A DNA stretch of 64,000 nucleotides, from assembly GCF_900103975.1 (NCBI RefSeq), contig NZ_FNIR01000019.1, forward strand, positions 1 to 64,000. The letters are read 5' to 3'. Position numbers and translations under genes: made by a program. Of this stretch, positions 8,657 to 17,673 are shown piece by piece (the first letter of the stretch is position 1; each line of letters starts with the position of its first letter). The DNA comes from Klenkia soli (GTDB lineage Bacteria; Actinomycetota; Actinomycetes; Mycobacteriales; Geodermatophilaceae). Below the pieces are notes generated by a model. It made no database searches. It saw only the letters and a list, made by a program, of their open reading frames with translations, and had not been told where the DNA came from.

Positions 8657-9388
8657 TCAGCGGACCGCAGCCAGCACCCGGTCGGCCAGCTCGGGGCGGC
8701 ACACGACGAGGTCGGGCAGCCAGGTGTCGGCCACGTTGTAGCGCAGCGGGGAACCGTTCAGCCGCGAGGTGAACAGCCCGGCGGCCCGGGCCACGGCGAC
8801 CGGGGCGGCGGAGTCCCACTGGTACATGCCGCCGGCGTGCACGTACGCGTCGGCCTCGCCGCGGACGACGGCCAGCGTCTTGTAGCCGGCCGACCCCAGC
8901 GGCACGAGGACGGCGTCGAGCGCGGCCGCGGCGGCGCGGGCCACCTCCGGCGCGCGGGACCGGGAGACGGCGACCCGCAGCGGCCCGGCCGGCACCGCCG
9001 GGACGACGGGCGCGGGATCGGTGGTGAGCACCTCGCCCAGCGCGGGCAGCCCGACGGCGGCCGCCGTCAGGTCGCCGGCCCCGCGCTCCCACAGCGCGAC
9101 GTGCACCGCCCAGTCGTGCCGGTCGCCGGAGCGGTACTCCTTGGTGCCGTCCAGCGGGTCGACGATCCACACGCGGTCGGCGTCCAGCCGCTGGTCGGTG
9201 TCGGTGGCCTCCTCGCTGAGCACGGCGTCCCCGGGTCGGTGCTCGGCCAGCAGCGCCGCGATCGCCCGCTGGGCCTCGGCGTCCCCGGCGTCCCCGAGCG
9301 CGCCGTCCCGGAGGCGGCCGTCGCGGAGGGGGAGCAGGACGTCGGCGGCGGCCCGGGCCGCGGCGGCGGCGAGCTCGACGTCGTCCAC
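8657..9388 (-). CDS. cysQ: 3'(2'),5'-bisphosphate nucleotidase (CysQ)
   Basis: The 243-residue member of the lithium-sensitive inositol monophosphatase superfamily hydrolyses PAP and recycles the by-product of PAPS use. Metal-binding motifs are EE (59-60) and DPLDGT (77-82), with the C-terminal WDSAAP (from 191). The GTG start overlaps the stop of the upstream thioesterase gene (TAGTG). Location beside cysDN supports a sulfur role over a generic inositol phosphatase. Confidence 0.88.
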   Translation of the reverse strand: MDDVELAAAAARAAADVLLPLRDGRLRDGALGDAGDAEAQRAIAALLAEHRPGDAVLSEEATDTDQRLDADRVWIVDPLDGTKEYRSGDRHDWAVHVALWERGAGDLTAAAVGLPALGEVLTTDPAPVVPAVPAGPLRVAVSRSRAPEVARAAAAALDAVLVPLGSAGYKTLAVVRGEADAYVHAGGMYQWDSAAPVAVARAAGLFTSRLNGSPLRYNVADTWLPDLVVCRPELADRVLAAVR

Positions 9389-10098
9389 TACCGGTCCTCG
9401 TGCAGGGCGGTGGCGTCGGTGGCCCGGCCGGGTGGGCGGTGCTGCCCGGAGGCGTCGGTGACGTCGCCGAAGTAGGCGGCCAGCTTGTCCTCCCGCGGGG
9501 TGACGAAGACCCCGGACACCTCGACCAGGATGCGGTCGGGGTCGGCGGCCAGCGCGATCGACCCGGCCATCGTCGTCCGGCGGCCGTGCTCCTCGGCCAC
9601 CCAGGCCCGCAGCACGACAGGGGTGTCCAGGGGCACCGGGCCGCGGTAGTCCAGCGCCAGGTGGGCGGTCATGCCCCACCGGCCGGCCCGGATGGCCGCC
9701 GTTCCCAGCATCTGGTCCATCAGCAGACCGCTCATCCCGCCGTGCAGGAACCCCGGCGGGCCCTCGTACTGCAACCCGAACGACGCCTCGGCGACCACGC
9801 CCGGGCCCTGGTCGTCCGCGCGGATCCGCAGCGGCGGGGCGACGGCGCTGCCCACCCCGGTCACCGGGGAGAAGACCCGGCGGAAGGCGACGGGGTCGTC
9901 CAGCACCGGCAGCTGGTGCCGCTCCCGGGTCTGCGCGCGCAGCCGGGTGGCCAGCTCGCGGGCGGTGGCCGCGACGTCCTGCAGGTCCGCCGGCGGCACG
10001 GTCGTGCGCACGGAGGCGTCCACCAGCCCGCGCAGCGCGTCGCCGAGCTCGGTCACCGCGGCCATCAGCTCCGGGTCGTACCCGGTCTCGGTGCTCAC
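9388..10098 (-). CDS. PaaI-like hotdog-fold acyl-CoA thioesterase
   Basis: The 236-residue protein has an N-terminal helical extension of about 75 residues, then a single hotdog domain. The motif FLHGG (117-121) and D128 are on the expected active-site helix. It probably hydrolyses an acyl-CoA, but the substrate is unknown. The GTG start follows a TACGGT -10 box (10105-10110 on the complement) by 6 nt, so the mRNA is probably leaderless. It heads the thioesterase-cysQ pair. Confidence 0.75.
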   Translation of the reverse strand: MSTETGYDPELMAAVTELGDALRGLVDASVRTTVPPADLQDVAATARELATRLRAQTRERHQLPVLDDPVAFRRVFSPVTGVGSAVAPPLRIRADDQGPGVVAEASFGLQYEGPPGFLHGGMSGLLMDQMLGTAAIRAGRWGMTAHLALDYRGPVPLDTPVVLRAWVAEEHGRRTTMAGSIALAADPDRILVEVSGVFVTPREDKLAAYFGDVTDASGQHRPPGRATDATALHEDR

Positions 10099-10122
10099 CC
10101 GCGGACCGTAACCCGCGGCCGG

Positions 10123-11655
10123 TCAGTCCTGACCGGCCGGACCCGATCGGGGGAGCCGGACGGCGAACGCGGCGCCCTCGCCCGGGGCCGTCGTCACCGT
10201 GACCGTGCCGTGGTGGGCCTCGACCAGCGAGGAGACGATCGACAGGCCGAGCCCGGTGCCGCCGGCGGCCCGGGTGCGCGAGGAGTCGGCCCGGTAGAAG
10301 CGCTCGAACACCCGCTCGGCGTCCTCGGGCGACATGCCCGGGCCCTGGTCGGCGACGGTGACGACGACGGCGTCCGGGTCGCCCGGCTCCTCCGACAGCC
10401 GCACGGTGACCGGCGTGCCGGGCGGGGTGTGGGTGAGGGCGTTGGTGACCAGGTTGCCGATGACCTGGCGCAGCCGGCCCTCGTCGCCGAGCACGACCGG
10501 GACGTCGGTGAGCGAGTCGGTGAGGTCCAGCGCGATGGGCCGGTCGGGCTGCACGGCGCGGGCGTCGTGCACGGCGTCCGCGGCCAGCTCGCCCAGGTCG
10601 ACCGGGAGCGAGGCGACGGGGCGGTGCTGGTCGAGGCGGGCCAGCTGCAGCAGGTCCTCGACGAGCGCGCCCATGCGGGTGGCCTCGGCCTCGATCCGGC
10701 CCATCATGCGGGTGGTCTCCTGGGGGTCGCCGGAGGCCCCGTGCCGGTACAGCTCGGCGAACCCGCGGATCGAGGTCAGCGGGGTGCGCAGCTCGTGGCT
10801 GGCGTCGGCGACGAACCGGCGCATGCGGCTCTCGGACGTGCGGGCCTGCTCCTCGGAGGCGGCCTGCGCCTGGAAGGCCCCCTCGATCCGGCTGAGCATG
10901 CCGTTCAGCGCGCGACCCAGCCGGCCGACCTCCGTGCGGTCGTCGCCCTCGGGCACGCGGCGGGACAGGTCACCACCCGCGATGGCGGCCGCGGTGTGCT
11001 CCACCTCGATGAGCGGCCGCAGCGATGTTCGGACCAGCACGTAGCCCGCGACGCCCAGCAGCACCAGCACCAGCGCGCCGACGACCAGCTGCACGAGGAT
11101 CAGCCGACCGAGGATGCGCTGGTCGTCGGACAGGTCGATGCCGACGGTGATCACCGTGCTGTCGGTCAGCTGGTTGGAGATCAGCAGCCACGACGTCGTG
11201 CCGTCGCTCGAGGGCAGGGTGAAGGGTGCGTCGTCGTAGGAGGCGATGGAGGACGGCGTGATGGCCGAGACGTCGGGCAGGGACCCCTCGCCCCCGTACC
11301 CGTCCCCGCCCTGGACGATCACCGACGTCTGGTCGTTCGCGCAGGCGATCAGGGTGGGTCCGGGGTAGCGGAAGGCGGTGTTGCACAGCTGGATGGTGTC
11401 CGCGATGCGCTCGCTGAGGGTCTGCACCTGGTCCCGCAGCTGGGTCTGCTGCTGCCCGATGAGGTACTGGCGCAGCTGCGAGGTGGCCACGTAGCCGGTG
11501 ACCGCGAGCGCCACAGCCACGAGCACGACCAGCAGCGCCACCAGCCGGACCCGCAGCGGTACCCGCGGGTGGGCGTACCGGGACGCCGAGACGGGCGGGG
11601 AGACCTGCTCCCCGCCCGTCTCCTGCGCCGTGGTGCCGGTGGCGGTGATCGTCAG
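10123..11655 (-). CDS. two-component sensor histidine kinase (TcrY/TrcS-like)
   Basis: The protein is about 510 residues. It has TM1 (about 37-58), an extracytoplasmic sensor domain containing two cysteines, TM2 (about 185-208), and HAMP. Then come HisKA with SHELRTPL (near 283), the N box (NALTHTPPG), G1 (DQGPGM), the F box and G2 (GGTGLGLSIV). No ATG or GTG lies between the response-regulator stop and TM1. The best fit is a CTG at 11655-11653 overlapping the upstream TGA. The start is therefore uncertain. It forms an operon with the response regulator. Confidence 0.85.
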   Translation of the reverse strand: MTITATGTTAQETGGEQVSPPVSASRYAHPRVPLRVRLVALLVVLVAVALAVTGYVATSQLRQYLIGQQQTQLRDQVQTLSERIADTIQLCNTAFRYPGPTLIACANDQTSVIVQGGDGYGGEGSLPDVSAITPSSIASYDDAPFTLPSSDGTTSWLLISNQLTDSTVITVGIDLSDDQRILGRLILVQLVVGALVLVLLGVAGYVLVRTSLRPLIEVEHTAAAIAGGDLSRRVPEGDDRTEVGRLGRALNGMLSRIEGAFQAQAASEEQARTSESRMRRFVADASHELRTPLTSIRGFAELYRHGASGDPQETTRMMGRIEAEATRMGALVEDLLQLARLDQHRPVASLPVDLGELAADAVHDARAVQPDRPIALDLTDSLTDVPVVLGDEGRLRQVIGNLVTNALTHTPPGTPVTVRLSEEPGDPDAVVVTVADQGPGMSPEDAERVFERFYRADSSRTRAAGGTGLGLSIVSSLVEAHHGTVTVTTAPGEGAAFAVRLPRSGPAGQD

Positions 11656-12374
11656 CTCCCGCGGGGCAGGCGCAGCGAGTAGCCGACGCCGCGCAGGGTG
11701 TGCAGCAGGCGGGGCTCGGTGGTGTCGATCTTGCGGCGCAGGTAGGAGATGTAGGACTCGACGACGTTGGCCTCGCCGTTGAAGTCGTAGTTCCACACGT
11801 GGTCGAGGATCTGGGCCTTCGACAGCACCCGACCCGGGTTGCTCATCAGGTAGCGCAGCAGCTTGAACTCCGTCGGCGACAGGCTGATCAGCTCGCCGGC
11901 CTTGAGGACCTCGTGCGACTCCTCGTCCAGCTCGATGTCGGCGAAGGTCAGCCGGGGCGCCTCCTCGACCTTGCGGGCGCCCTGCGTGCGGCGCAGCACC
12001 GCGCGGATGCGGGCCAGCACCTCGTCGAGGCTGAAGGGCTTGGTGACGTAGTCGTCGCCGCCCAGCGTCAGGCCGGACACCTTGTCCTCGGCGGCGTCGC
12101 GCGCGGTGAGGAACAGCACCGGGGTGTGCGTGCCGTTCTGCCGCAGCCGGCGGACCACGCCGAAGCCGTCGAGCCCGGGCATCATCACGTCGAGCACCAG
12201 CAGGTCGGGGCGGAACTGGGCGGCGGCCGCGAGGGCCTGCTGCCCGTCGGCCGCGGTGGCCACCTCGAAGCCGGCGTAGCGCAGGCTCGCCGAGAGCAGC
12301 TCGCGGATGTTGGGCTCGTCGTCCACGACCAGGAGCCGCGCCTCGGGCGCTCGCTGCCCCGTGCTGCTGGACAT
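11652..12374 (-). CDS. OmpR-family response regulator (TcrX/TrcR-like)
   Basis: The 240-residue regulator has a receiver domain (acidic pair D18/D19, phosphoacceptor D62 in LDVMMPG) and a winged-helix DNA-binding domain ending in RGVGYSLR. The ATG at 12374 was chosen because GGGAGG lies 5 nt upstream. A GTG at 12419 would add 15 residues without such support. It is probably the partner of the kinase directly downstream. The signal is unknown. Confidence 0.88.
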   Translation of the reverse strand: MSSSTGQRAPEARLLVVDDEPNIRELLSASLRYAGFEVATAADGQQALAAAAQFRPDLLVLDVMMPGLDGFGVVRRLRQNGTHTPVLFLTARDAAEDKVSGLTLGGDDYVTKPFSLDEVLARIRAVLRRTQGARKVEEAPRLTFADIELDEESHEVLKAGELISLSPTEFKLLRYLMSNPGRVLSKAQILDHVWNYDFNGEANVVESYISYLRRKIDTTEPRLLHTLRGVGYSLRLPRGS

Positions 12375-12480
12375 CTGTCCTCCCAGGGACCGCTCGGGCG
12401 CCGTCGTCGTCATGGGCACAGGTTCCGGACAGCTGCTGAGGTCGCCCTGGACGCTACCTGTGAGGAGGCTGCGAACGTCG

Positions 12481-13269
12481 TCATCCGGCGGGGGACATCG
12501 CCCGACCCCGCCGCCAGTACCCGATCGCGTGGTGCTGGGTGCGCCCCAGGCCCCACCGGCTGCGCAGGTCCGCCCGCACCGATCGGACGGCGGCGGACTC
12601 CGCGGCCACCCACGCGAACACGTCGTCGGTGCCCGGCCGGTCCAGCGCGGCCACGGCGTCGACCAGCAGGGTGGTCGTGCCGGGCTCAGCGCCCCCGCGG
12701 TGCAACCAGCGCAGCTCGACCCCGGGTGGGGCCGGCAGCGGCTGCTCCTCGGCCGGCCCGGCCACCTCCAGCAGGGCCACGCCCCGGGTGCCGGGGTCGG
12801 CGGCGGCCAGGATGCGGGCGATCGCGGGGACGGCGGTCTCGTCGCCGGCCAGCAGCAGCCAGCCGGCGGGGGAGCTGCCCAGCGGGGCGGTGCTGGCCAG
12901 GCCGAGCAGGGACCCGGGGACGGCCGCGGACGCCCAGGCCGCGGCCGGGCCGTCGCCGTGCAGCACGAAGTCGACGTCCAGCTCGCCGGTCACCGCGTCC
13001 TGCCGGCGGGCGGTGTAGCTGCGCAGGCTCACCCCGTGGCTGCCCTGCGGCCACACGATCCGGCCGTCCCGGGCGACGTCGGGCCAGCGCGGGGCGGCGT
13101 CGTCCACCCGCGGGACGAGCAGGGCCAGCGTCGGGCCGGCGGCCGCCACGACGTCCGGTGCCCCGCGGAGGGTGACCCGGCGGACCGCCGGGGTCACGGT
13201 CGCGGTGGACACCACGGTCAGCACGTCGACGGGGCGGGATCCATCCTCGGTGGTCACGACGGCGGTCAC
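12481..13269 (-). CDS. siderophore-interacting protein (FAD/NAD(P)H ferric reductase, ViuB-like)
   Basis: The 262-residue protein has an N-terminal FAD-binding barrel with the LRSYTARR flavin motif. The SIP domain follows, with WLLLAGDETAVPAIARIL as the NAD(P)H-side motif. Family members reduce ferric siderophores in the cytoplasm to release iron. No siderophore uptake genes lie nearby. The GTG is preceded at 8 nt by TAGGCT on the minus strand, so a leaderless or very short leader is possible. Confidence 0.85.
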   Translation of the reverse strand: MTAVVTTEDGSRPVDVLTVVSTATVTPAVRRVTLRGAPDVVAAAGPTLALLVPRVDDAAPRWPDVARDGRIVWPQGSHGVSLRSYTARRQDAVTGELDVDFVLHGDGPAAAWASAAVPGSLLGLASTAPLGSSPAGWLLLAGDETAVPAIARILAAADPGTRGVALLEVAGPAEEQPLPAPPGVELRWLHRGGAEPGTTTLLVDAVAALDRPGTDDVFAWVAAESAAVRSVRADLRSRWGLGRTQHHAIGYWRRGRAMSPAG

Positions 13270-13482
13270 AACCGGCCAGCCTAGGAGGGGCCGACCCGGA
13301 CGGCCCCGGGGGAGGGGACCGACCGGGCCGACCTGGGGACGACGGTAGGCAGCCGGGCGGCCGGCCGGTAGTCCCGCTCATCCCGAGGGGTGATACCGGC
13401 GCTTGCGCAGCTCGGCACCCGGTGCAGGTGTGCGACCGGTGACGCGTGGGCAGCCTGTCGGTCCCGACCCGCAGGAGGAACG

Positions 13483-13692
13483 ATGAGCGACGAGCTGAAG
13501 AAGGGTGACGACGTCACCTGGAAGACCCACGGCACCGAGACCGAGGGCACCGTGACGAAGAAGATCACCTCGGAGACCGAGGCCGGTGGCCGGAAGGTCA
13601 AGGCCAGCCCCGACGAGCCGCAGTACGAGGTGGAGAGCGACAAGAGCGGCAAGACCGCCGTGCACAAGCCCGAGGCGCTGGACAAGAAGTGA
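13483..13692 (+). CDS. DUF2945 (hypervirulence-associated, tudor-like) small protein
   Basis: The 69-residue lysine-rich protein begins MSDELKKGDDVTWKTHG and contains the DUF2945/HVA1 core: a short beta barrel with GTVTKKI and YEVESDKSGKTAVHKPEAL. Function in bacteria is unknown. The ATG at 13483 has a textbook AGGAGG site. A small hairpin spans its stop codon and the facing stop of the next gene. Confidence 0.8.
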   Translation: MSDELKKGDDVTWKTHGTETEGTVTKKITSETEAGGRKVKASPDEPQYEVESDKSGKTAVHKPEALDKK

Positions 13693-13714
13693 CCGCCCGC
13701 CGGGGAGGCGGTCA
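13690..13714. terminator. bidirectional terminator between convergent genes
   Basis: An 8-bp stem (13690-13697/13707-13714) with a 9-nt loop. The stem contains both facing stop codons, so the terminator is embedded in the ends of the two genes. Confidence 0.5.
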
Positions 13715-14425
13715 GCGGCTGCGCTGCTCGGCCTCCTCCTCGGCGATCTCCTCGGCCCCGCGCCGGCGGAACAGCTTGGACCCGGGGAAGCCCTTGGCCA
13801 GCTCGCGGAGGTCCTGCACGGTGTCCAGCAGTGCGTGCACGTCCGGCGCCACGTTGTCCAGCGAGGCCAGCACCGGCAGGACGTCCTCGTCCAGGTGGCC
13901 CACCAGGGTGGGCAGCCGGTCGACCAGCTTCACCAGGGCCTCCACCTCCACGGGGTCGAGGTCGTCGGCGAACCGCTTCAGCAGCGGCGCCAGCTGGGTC
14001 AGCGTCGGCTCGTAGGCCGCCAGCAGGGGCGAGGTGCGGTCGAGCAGGCCCGACGCGCTGCCGACCAGCTCGTCGGCGTTCGCCCGGGTCGCCCGGGCCT
14101 CGGTGACCAGCCCGTCGGCGGCCCGCCGCGTGCCCTCGACCCCGGAGATGGCCGCGTCGGCCGCCGTGCGGGTGGACTCCACACCGCGGATGGCGGCGTC
14201 GGCGCGCTCCTTCGTGGCTGCGACACCCGCGACGGCGTCCTCCGCCCGGTCGACCACGGCCTCGACCCGCGCCAGCAGGACCGACACGCGGTCCAGCAGC
14301 AGCTCGGCCTGGCCGACCGCGGTGACCACCCGGGGCACCAGGGCCAGGGACTCGGTGACCAGGTCGCGCAGCCCCTCGGCAGCGGAGAGCACGTCACCCG
14401 GGCCGGGGAGCAGGGGGATCTTCAC
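13712..14425 (-). CDS. coiled-coil/amphipathic helical protein, 237 aa
   Basis: The protein starts MKIPLLPGPGDVL and is almost entirely amphipathic helix, with approximate repeats around GVESTRTAADAAI and GVEGTRRAADGL. The C-terminus is acidic (EEIAEEEAEQ). Proteins of this type in Actinobacteria are often mislabelled as RuBisCO large subunit; nothing here supports that. A structural or membrane-associated role is plausible. The GTG start follows TAGCGT (complement of 14433-14438) by 7 nt, so the mRNA is probably leaderless. Confidence 0.65.
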   Translation of the reverse strand: MKIPLLPGPGDVLSAAEGLRDLVTESLALVPRVVTAVGQAELLLDRVSVLLARVEAVVDRAEDAVAGVAATKERADAAIRGVESTRTAADAAISGVEGTRRAADGLVTEARATRANADELVGSASGLLDRTSPLLAAYEPTLTQLAPLLKRFADDLDPVEVEALVKLVDRLPTLVGHLDEDVLPVLASLDNVAPDVHALLDTVQDLRELAKGFPGSKLFRRRGAEEIAEEEAEQRSR

Positions 14426-14642
14426 CAGCGGGACGCTACGCAGGGCAGCTGTGCACCGCGATCGGGCCGGCGACCCACCGACCGGCGTGACTCCGTGTCG
14501 ATGTGTCGACCGCAGGGCGTGGGAATCCCACTCGTGTAGTTCTGTCCGTACTGTGGAGTCGAACGGTGACGCTGCGGGAGCGTCCTCGCGGGGCCGCGCT
14601 CGGCACGAGCGCCCTCGACCGGGAACGACGACGACGACGAGG

Positions 14643-16799
14643 GTGTCCACACCGGTGGCGGACGAGGGCAGGCGCGGGGGACCCGACGAGGGGCGCGACG
14701 TCGACGCTGCTGCCCCTCGTGCGGCCCGGGGAGCCACCACCGACGCGCAGCTCACCGTCGACGCGCTGCTCGCCCGCTCGTGGGCCGGTGCCGCACCGGG
14801 CAGCGGTGGTCGCCGGCGTGCCGACCGTCGGGCCCCGGCCGCCGCGCCGCCGTCCCGCCCGGCGTCCTCGTCCTCGCCCCGCCCGAACACCACCACACCG
14901 CCGCCGTCGGCCCGCCCGAGCTCACCACCGCCGTCCCCCCGGCCGGCCACCCCGCCGCGACCCACCCCGCCCGTCGCCGCCCCGGCCGTGGCCACGTCGG
15001 CCCCGGCCGTCGCCGATCCGGTCGTCGCCGTCCCGGTCGAGCGTCGCCCGCTGCCCCCGGCCGCGCCGGCAGCCGCCACCGCCGCTGCCCCCGCCGTGCC
15101 CGAGTCGTCGCCGCTCCCGCCGCGGCCCGTCCCGGCCCCGGTCCCGCAGCCGCCGGTCCCGCAGAGCCCGGTCCCGCAGAGCCCGGCCGCCGTGGCCGCA
15201 CCGGCGACCAGCGAGCTGCCGGCGTCGGGCATCGTGGCGGGGCCCACGACCAGCGCCGTCCCGGCGCAGACGGCAGGCCCCCGGCCCACGCTGCCCCCGG
15301 TCCCCGTCGCCCCGCCGGCCGAGACCGACCGGCCCGCGCCGGTCACCCGGACGTCGGCCCCGGTGCCGCCGCTGCCGGGCACCGAGCGGGCGCAGCGGCA
15401 CTCCGCACCGGTGCCCCCGCTGCCGGGCACCGAGCGCGGCGCCCGCCCGTCGGCGCCCGTGCCGCCGCTGCCGGGGCTGCGCCCGTCGGCCCCGCTGCCG
15501 CCCATCCCGGGCCTGGACGTCCCCGTCGCGAAGCCGGCGCCGACCCGGGCCGAGCGCCGGGCCGCGATGAGCCCGCTGCGCCGCCGACTGGGGCGGTCGG
15601 CCGTCGCGATCGGTGTGCTGGTCGGGCTGGTCGGTGCCTTCTACGTCGGGCTGTACTTCTACGCCGACCGCTCGACCGACCGGGTCGCCGCCCTCACCCC
15701 CGGTGCGCCCGAGGTGCTGGCGCCCCAGCTGCAGGTCGACGAGACGACCTGGCTGGTGCTCGGCACCGGTGGGCCGGGGGCCGAGGGACCGGGTGCGGTG
15801 ACCACCCAGCTGCTGCGCGTGGCCGACGACGGCGACTCGGCGGTGCTGCTCGACGTCCCCCCGACCGCGCTGGTCGACACCCCCGAGTGCCGGACGCCGG
15901 ACGGCGACCTCCGCCAGCCGGTGACCGAGCCCCTCGCCGACGCCCTGCTGCAGGGCGGCCCCTCCTGCCTCGTCCGGGCCGTGCAGCAGCTGTCCGGCCT
16001 GCGGGTGGACCACCTGCTGGACGTCGACCTCGGCGCGGGCCAGGCTGCGGGCAGCGCGGCCTGCCCCACCGACGCCCTGCCCGTCGCCGACCTCGCCATG
16101 CTGGCGAACCCGGTGCGGGCGGCCTCGGTGCTGCTGGACGCCGCCGGCGACCTCACCCTCGACCACGACACCACGCTGGCCGACCTGCGGTCCCTGGGGG
16201 CCACGCTGCGGGACCTGCCGGCCGGTGCGCTCCAGCGGACCTCGGTGCCGGTGGCCCGGGTGGGTTACGTGCCCACCGGCGGCACCACCGCCCAGGTGCT
16301 GCTGGACGGCGCCGGGAACCGGGACCTGTTCGACGCGGTGATCCGCACCGGTGCGCTGCCCGAGGTGGCCGACGACGCCGCGGCGACCACGGCGGCGACC
16401 ACCGTGGCCCCGGAGGCCGACGCCTCGGTGACCCTGGCGCCCTCGGCGGTGACCCTCACGGTGCTGGACGCCACCGGGGACACCACCGACCCGACCACCG
16501 GCGCCGGTGCCACCGCGGCCGCCGCGCTGCAGGCGCAGGGCTTCGTCGTCGGCCAGGTCGCGCTGGAGCCGGCCCGGGTGGCCACCAGCGTCGTGCGCTA
16601 CGCCCCCGAGGCGGTCGAGCAGGCCCGCACGGTCGCCGCCGCCGTCCCCGCTGCCGTGCTCGAGCCCAGCGACGCCGTGGGCGGGGGCGTGCAGCTGGTC
16701 GTGGCCGCGCCCGACCTCGCCGTGCAGCCGGTGGCCGTGGGCGCCGCCGTCCCCACGACGAGCGCCCCGGCGACGGCCCCCACCGCCACCTGCGGCTGA
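14643..16799 (+). CDS. proline-rich membrane-anchored protein with LCP remnant and LytR_C-type domain
   Basis: The 718-residue protein has a long disordered Pro/Ala-rich cytoplasmic region (about 1-300). Four copies of a SAPVPPLPG unit sit near its end. One transmembrane segment (about 318-340, AIGVLVGLVGAFYVGLYFY) follows. The extracellular part resembles a degenerate LytR-CpsA-Psr domain, then a LytR_C-like domain (LTVLDATG, AAALQAQGF, VVRYAPEAVEQA). The conserved arginines of an active LCP phosphotransferase are not obvious, so it may be a non-catalytic cell-wall partner. The GTG start (14643) is the first in frame before the compositional region and is tentative. Confidence 0.6.
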   Translation: MSTPVADEGRRGGPDEGRDVDAAAPRAARGATTDAQLTVDALLARSWAGAAPGSGGRRRADRRAPAAAPPSRPASSSSPRPNTTTPPPSARPSSPPPSPRPATPPRPTPPVAAPAVATSAPAVADPVVAVPVERRPLPPAAPAAATAAAPAVPESSPLPPRPVPAPVPQPPVPQSPVPQSPAAVAAPATSELPASGIVAGPTTSAVPAQTAGPRPTLPPVPVAPPAETDRPAPVTRTSAPVPPLPGTERAQRHSAPVPPLPGTERGARPSAPVPPLPGLRPSAPLPPIPGLDVPVAKPAPTRAERRAAMSPLRRRLGRSAVAIGVLVGLVGAFYVGLYFYADRSTDRVAALTPGAPEVLAPQLQVDETTWLVLGTGGPGAEGPGAVTTQLLRVADDGDSAVLLDVPPTALVDTPECRTPDGDLRQPVTEPLADALLQGGPSCLVRAVQQLSGLRVDHLLDVDLGAGQAAGSAACPTDALPVADLAMLANPVRAASVLLDAAGDLTLDHDTTLADLRSLGATLRDLPAGALQRTSVPVARVGYVPTGGTTAQVLLDGAGNRDLFDAVIRTGALPEVADDAAATTAATTVAPEADASVTLAPSAVTLTVLDATGDTTDPTTGAGATAAAALQAQGFVVGQVALEPARVATSVVRYAPEAVEQARTVAAAVPAAVLEPSDAVGGGVQLVVAAPDLAVQPVAVGAAVPTTSAPATAPTATCG
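15353..15518 (+). repeat. in-gene tandem repeat encoding SAPVPPLPG units
   Basis: Four imperfect units of 36-48 bp encode SAPVPPLPGTERAQRH, SAPVPPLPGTERGARP, SAPVPPLPGLRP and SAPLPPIPGLD. They lie just before the membrane segment. Such proline-rich arrays often serve as spacers or SH3/WW-like ligands. Confidence 0.7.
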
Positions 16800-16812
16800 C
16801 CCCGCGGACGCA

Positions 16813-16846
16813 GCAGCCCCCGTCGACCTCGGTCGACGGGGGCTGC
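16813..16846. terminator. bidirectional terminator between the LytR_C-type gene and pstB
   Basis: A 15-bp perfect stem (16813-16827/16832-16846) with a 4-nt loop lies between the two convergent stops (16799 and 16869). Confidence 0.85.
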
Positions 16847-16868
16847 CACGGACGGGACGAGGTCCTCC

Positions 16869-17648
16869 TCAGCCGAAGCGGCCGGAGATGTAGTCCTCGG
16901 TGGCCTTCTGGTCGGGGTTGGAGAAGATCTTCTCGGTCGGGTTGAACTCGATCAGCCGACCGGGCTGACCCACCCCGTTGAGGTTGAAGAAGCCGGTCTG
17001 CTCGCTGACGCGGGCGGCCTGCTGCATGTTGTGCGTGACGATGACGATGGTGAAGCGGTCCTTCAGCTCCGTCATGAGGTCCTCGATGGCCAGCGTCGAG
17101 ATGGGGTCCAGGGCCGAGCAGGGCTCGTCCATCAGGAGCACCTCGGGCTGGACGGCGATCGCGCGGGCGATGCACAGGCGCTGCTGCTGGCCGCCGGACA
17201 GGCCCGAGCCCGGGCGGTTGAGCCGGTCCTTGACCTCGTTCCAGAGGTTGGCGCCCTTGAGGGAGGACTCGACCAGGTCGTCGAGGTCGCTCTTCTTCAT
17301 CTTCTTGGCGTTCAGCCGCACCCCGGCCACCACGTTGTCGTAGATCGACATCGTCGGGAACGGGTTCGGGCGCTGGAAGACCATGCCGATCTGGCGGCGG
17401 ACGTCGACCGGGTCGACGTCGGAGCCGTAGAGGTCCTGGCCGTCGATGACGACCTTGCCCTCGACGCGGGCGCCGGGGATGACCTCGTGCATGCGGTTCA
17501 GAGACCGCAGGAAGGTGGACTTGCCGCAGCCCGAGGGCCCGATCAGCGCGGTGACGCTGCGGGGCTCGATGGAGACGTTGACGCCCTCCACGGCCTTGAA
17601 GTTGCCGTAGAAGATGTCCAGGTCCGAGACGTCGATGCGCTTGGCCAT
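16869..17648 (-). CDS. pstB: phosphate ABC transporter ATP-binding protein
   Basis: The 259-residue ATPase has Walker [10 protein letters not shown] (37-45), signature LSGGQQQR and Walker B LLMDEP, with the PstB-typical [12 protein letters not shown]. It energises phosphate import by PstCA and, with PhoU, transmits phosphate status to SenX3. It is the last gene of pstSCAB, 25 bp after pstA, and is followed by a strong terminator. Confidence 0.97.
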   Translation of the reverse strand: MAKRIDVSDLDIFYGNFKAVEGVNVSIEPRSVTALIGPSGCGKSTFLRSLNRMHEVIPGARVEGKVVIDGQDLYGSDVDPVDVRRQIGMVFQRPNPFPTMSIYDNVVAGVRLNAKKMKKSDLDDLVESSLKGANLWNEVKDRLNRPGSGLSGGQQQRLCIARAIAVQPEVLLMDEPCSALDPISTLAIEDLMTELKDRFTIVIVTHNMQQAARVSEQTGFFNLNGVGQPGRLIEFNPTEKIFSNPDQKATEDYISGRFG

Positions 17649-17673
17649 GTCTGGTGTGCTCCTGGTTCCTCGG

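Noticed and set aside
13712-14425. RuBisCO-like protein
   Set aside because: Proteins of this type are often named so in databases. No RuBisCO motif is present; it is simply amphipathic helix.
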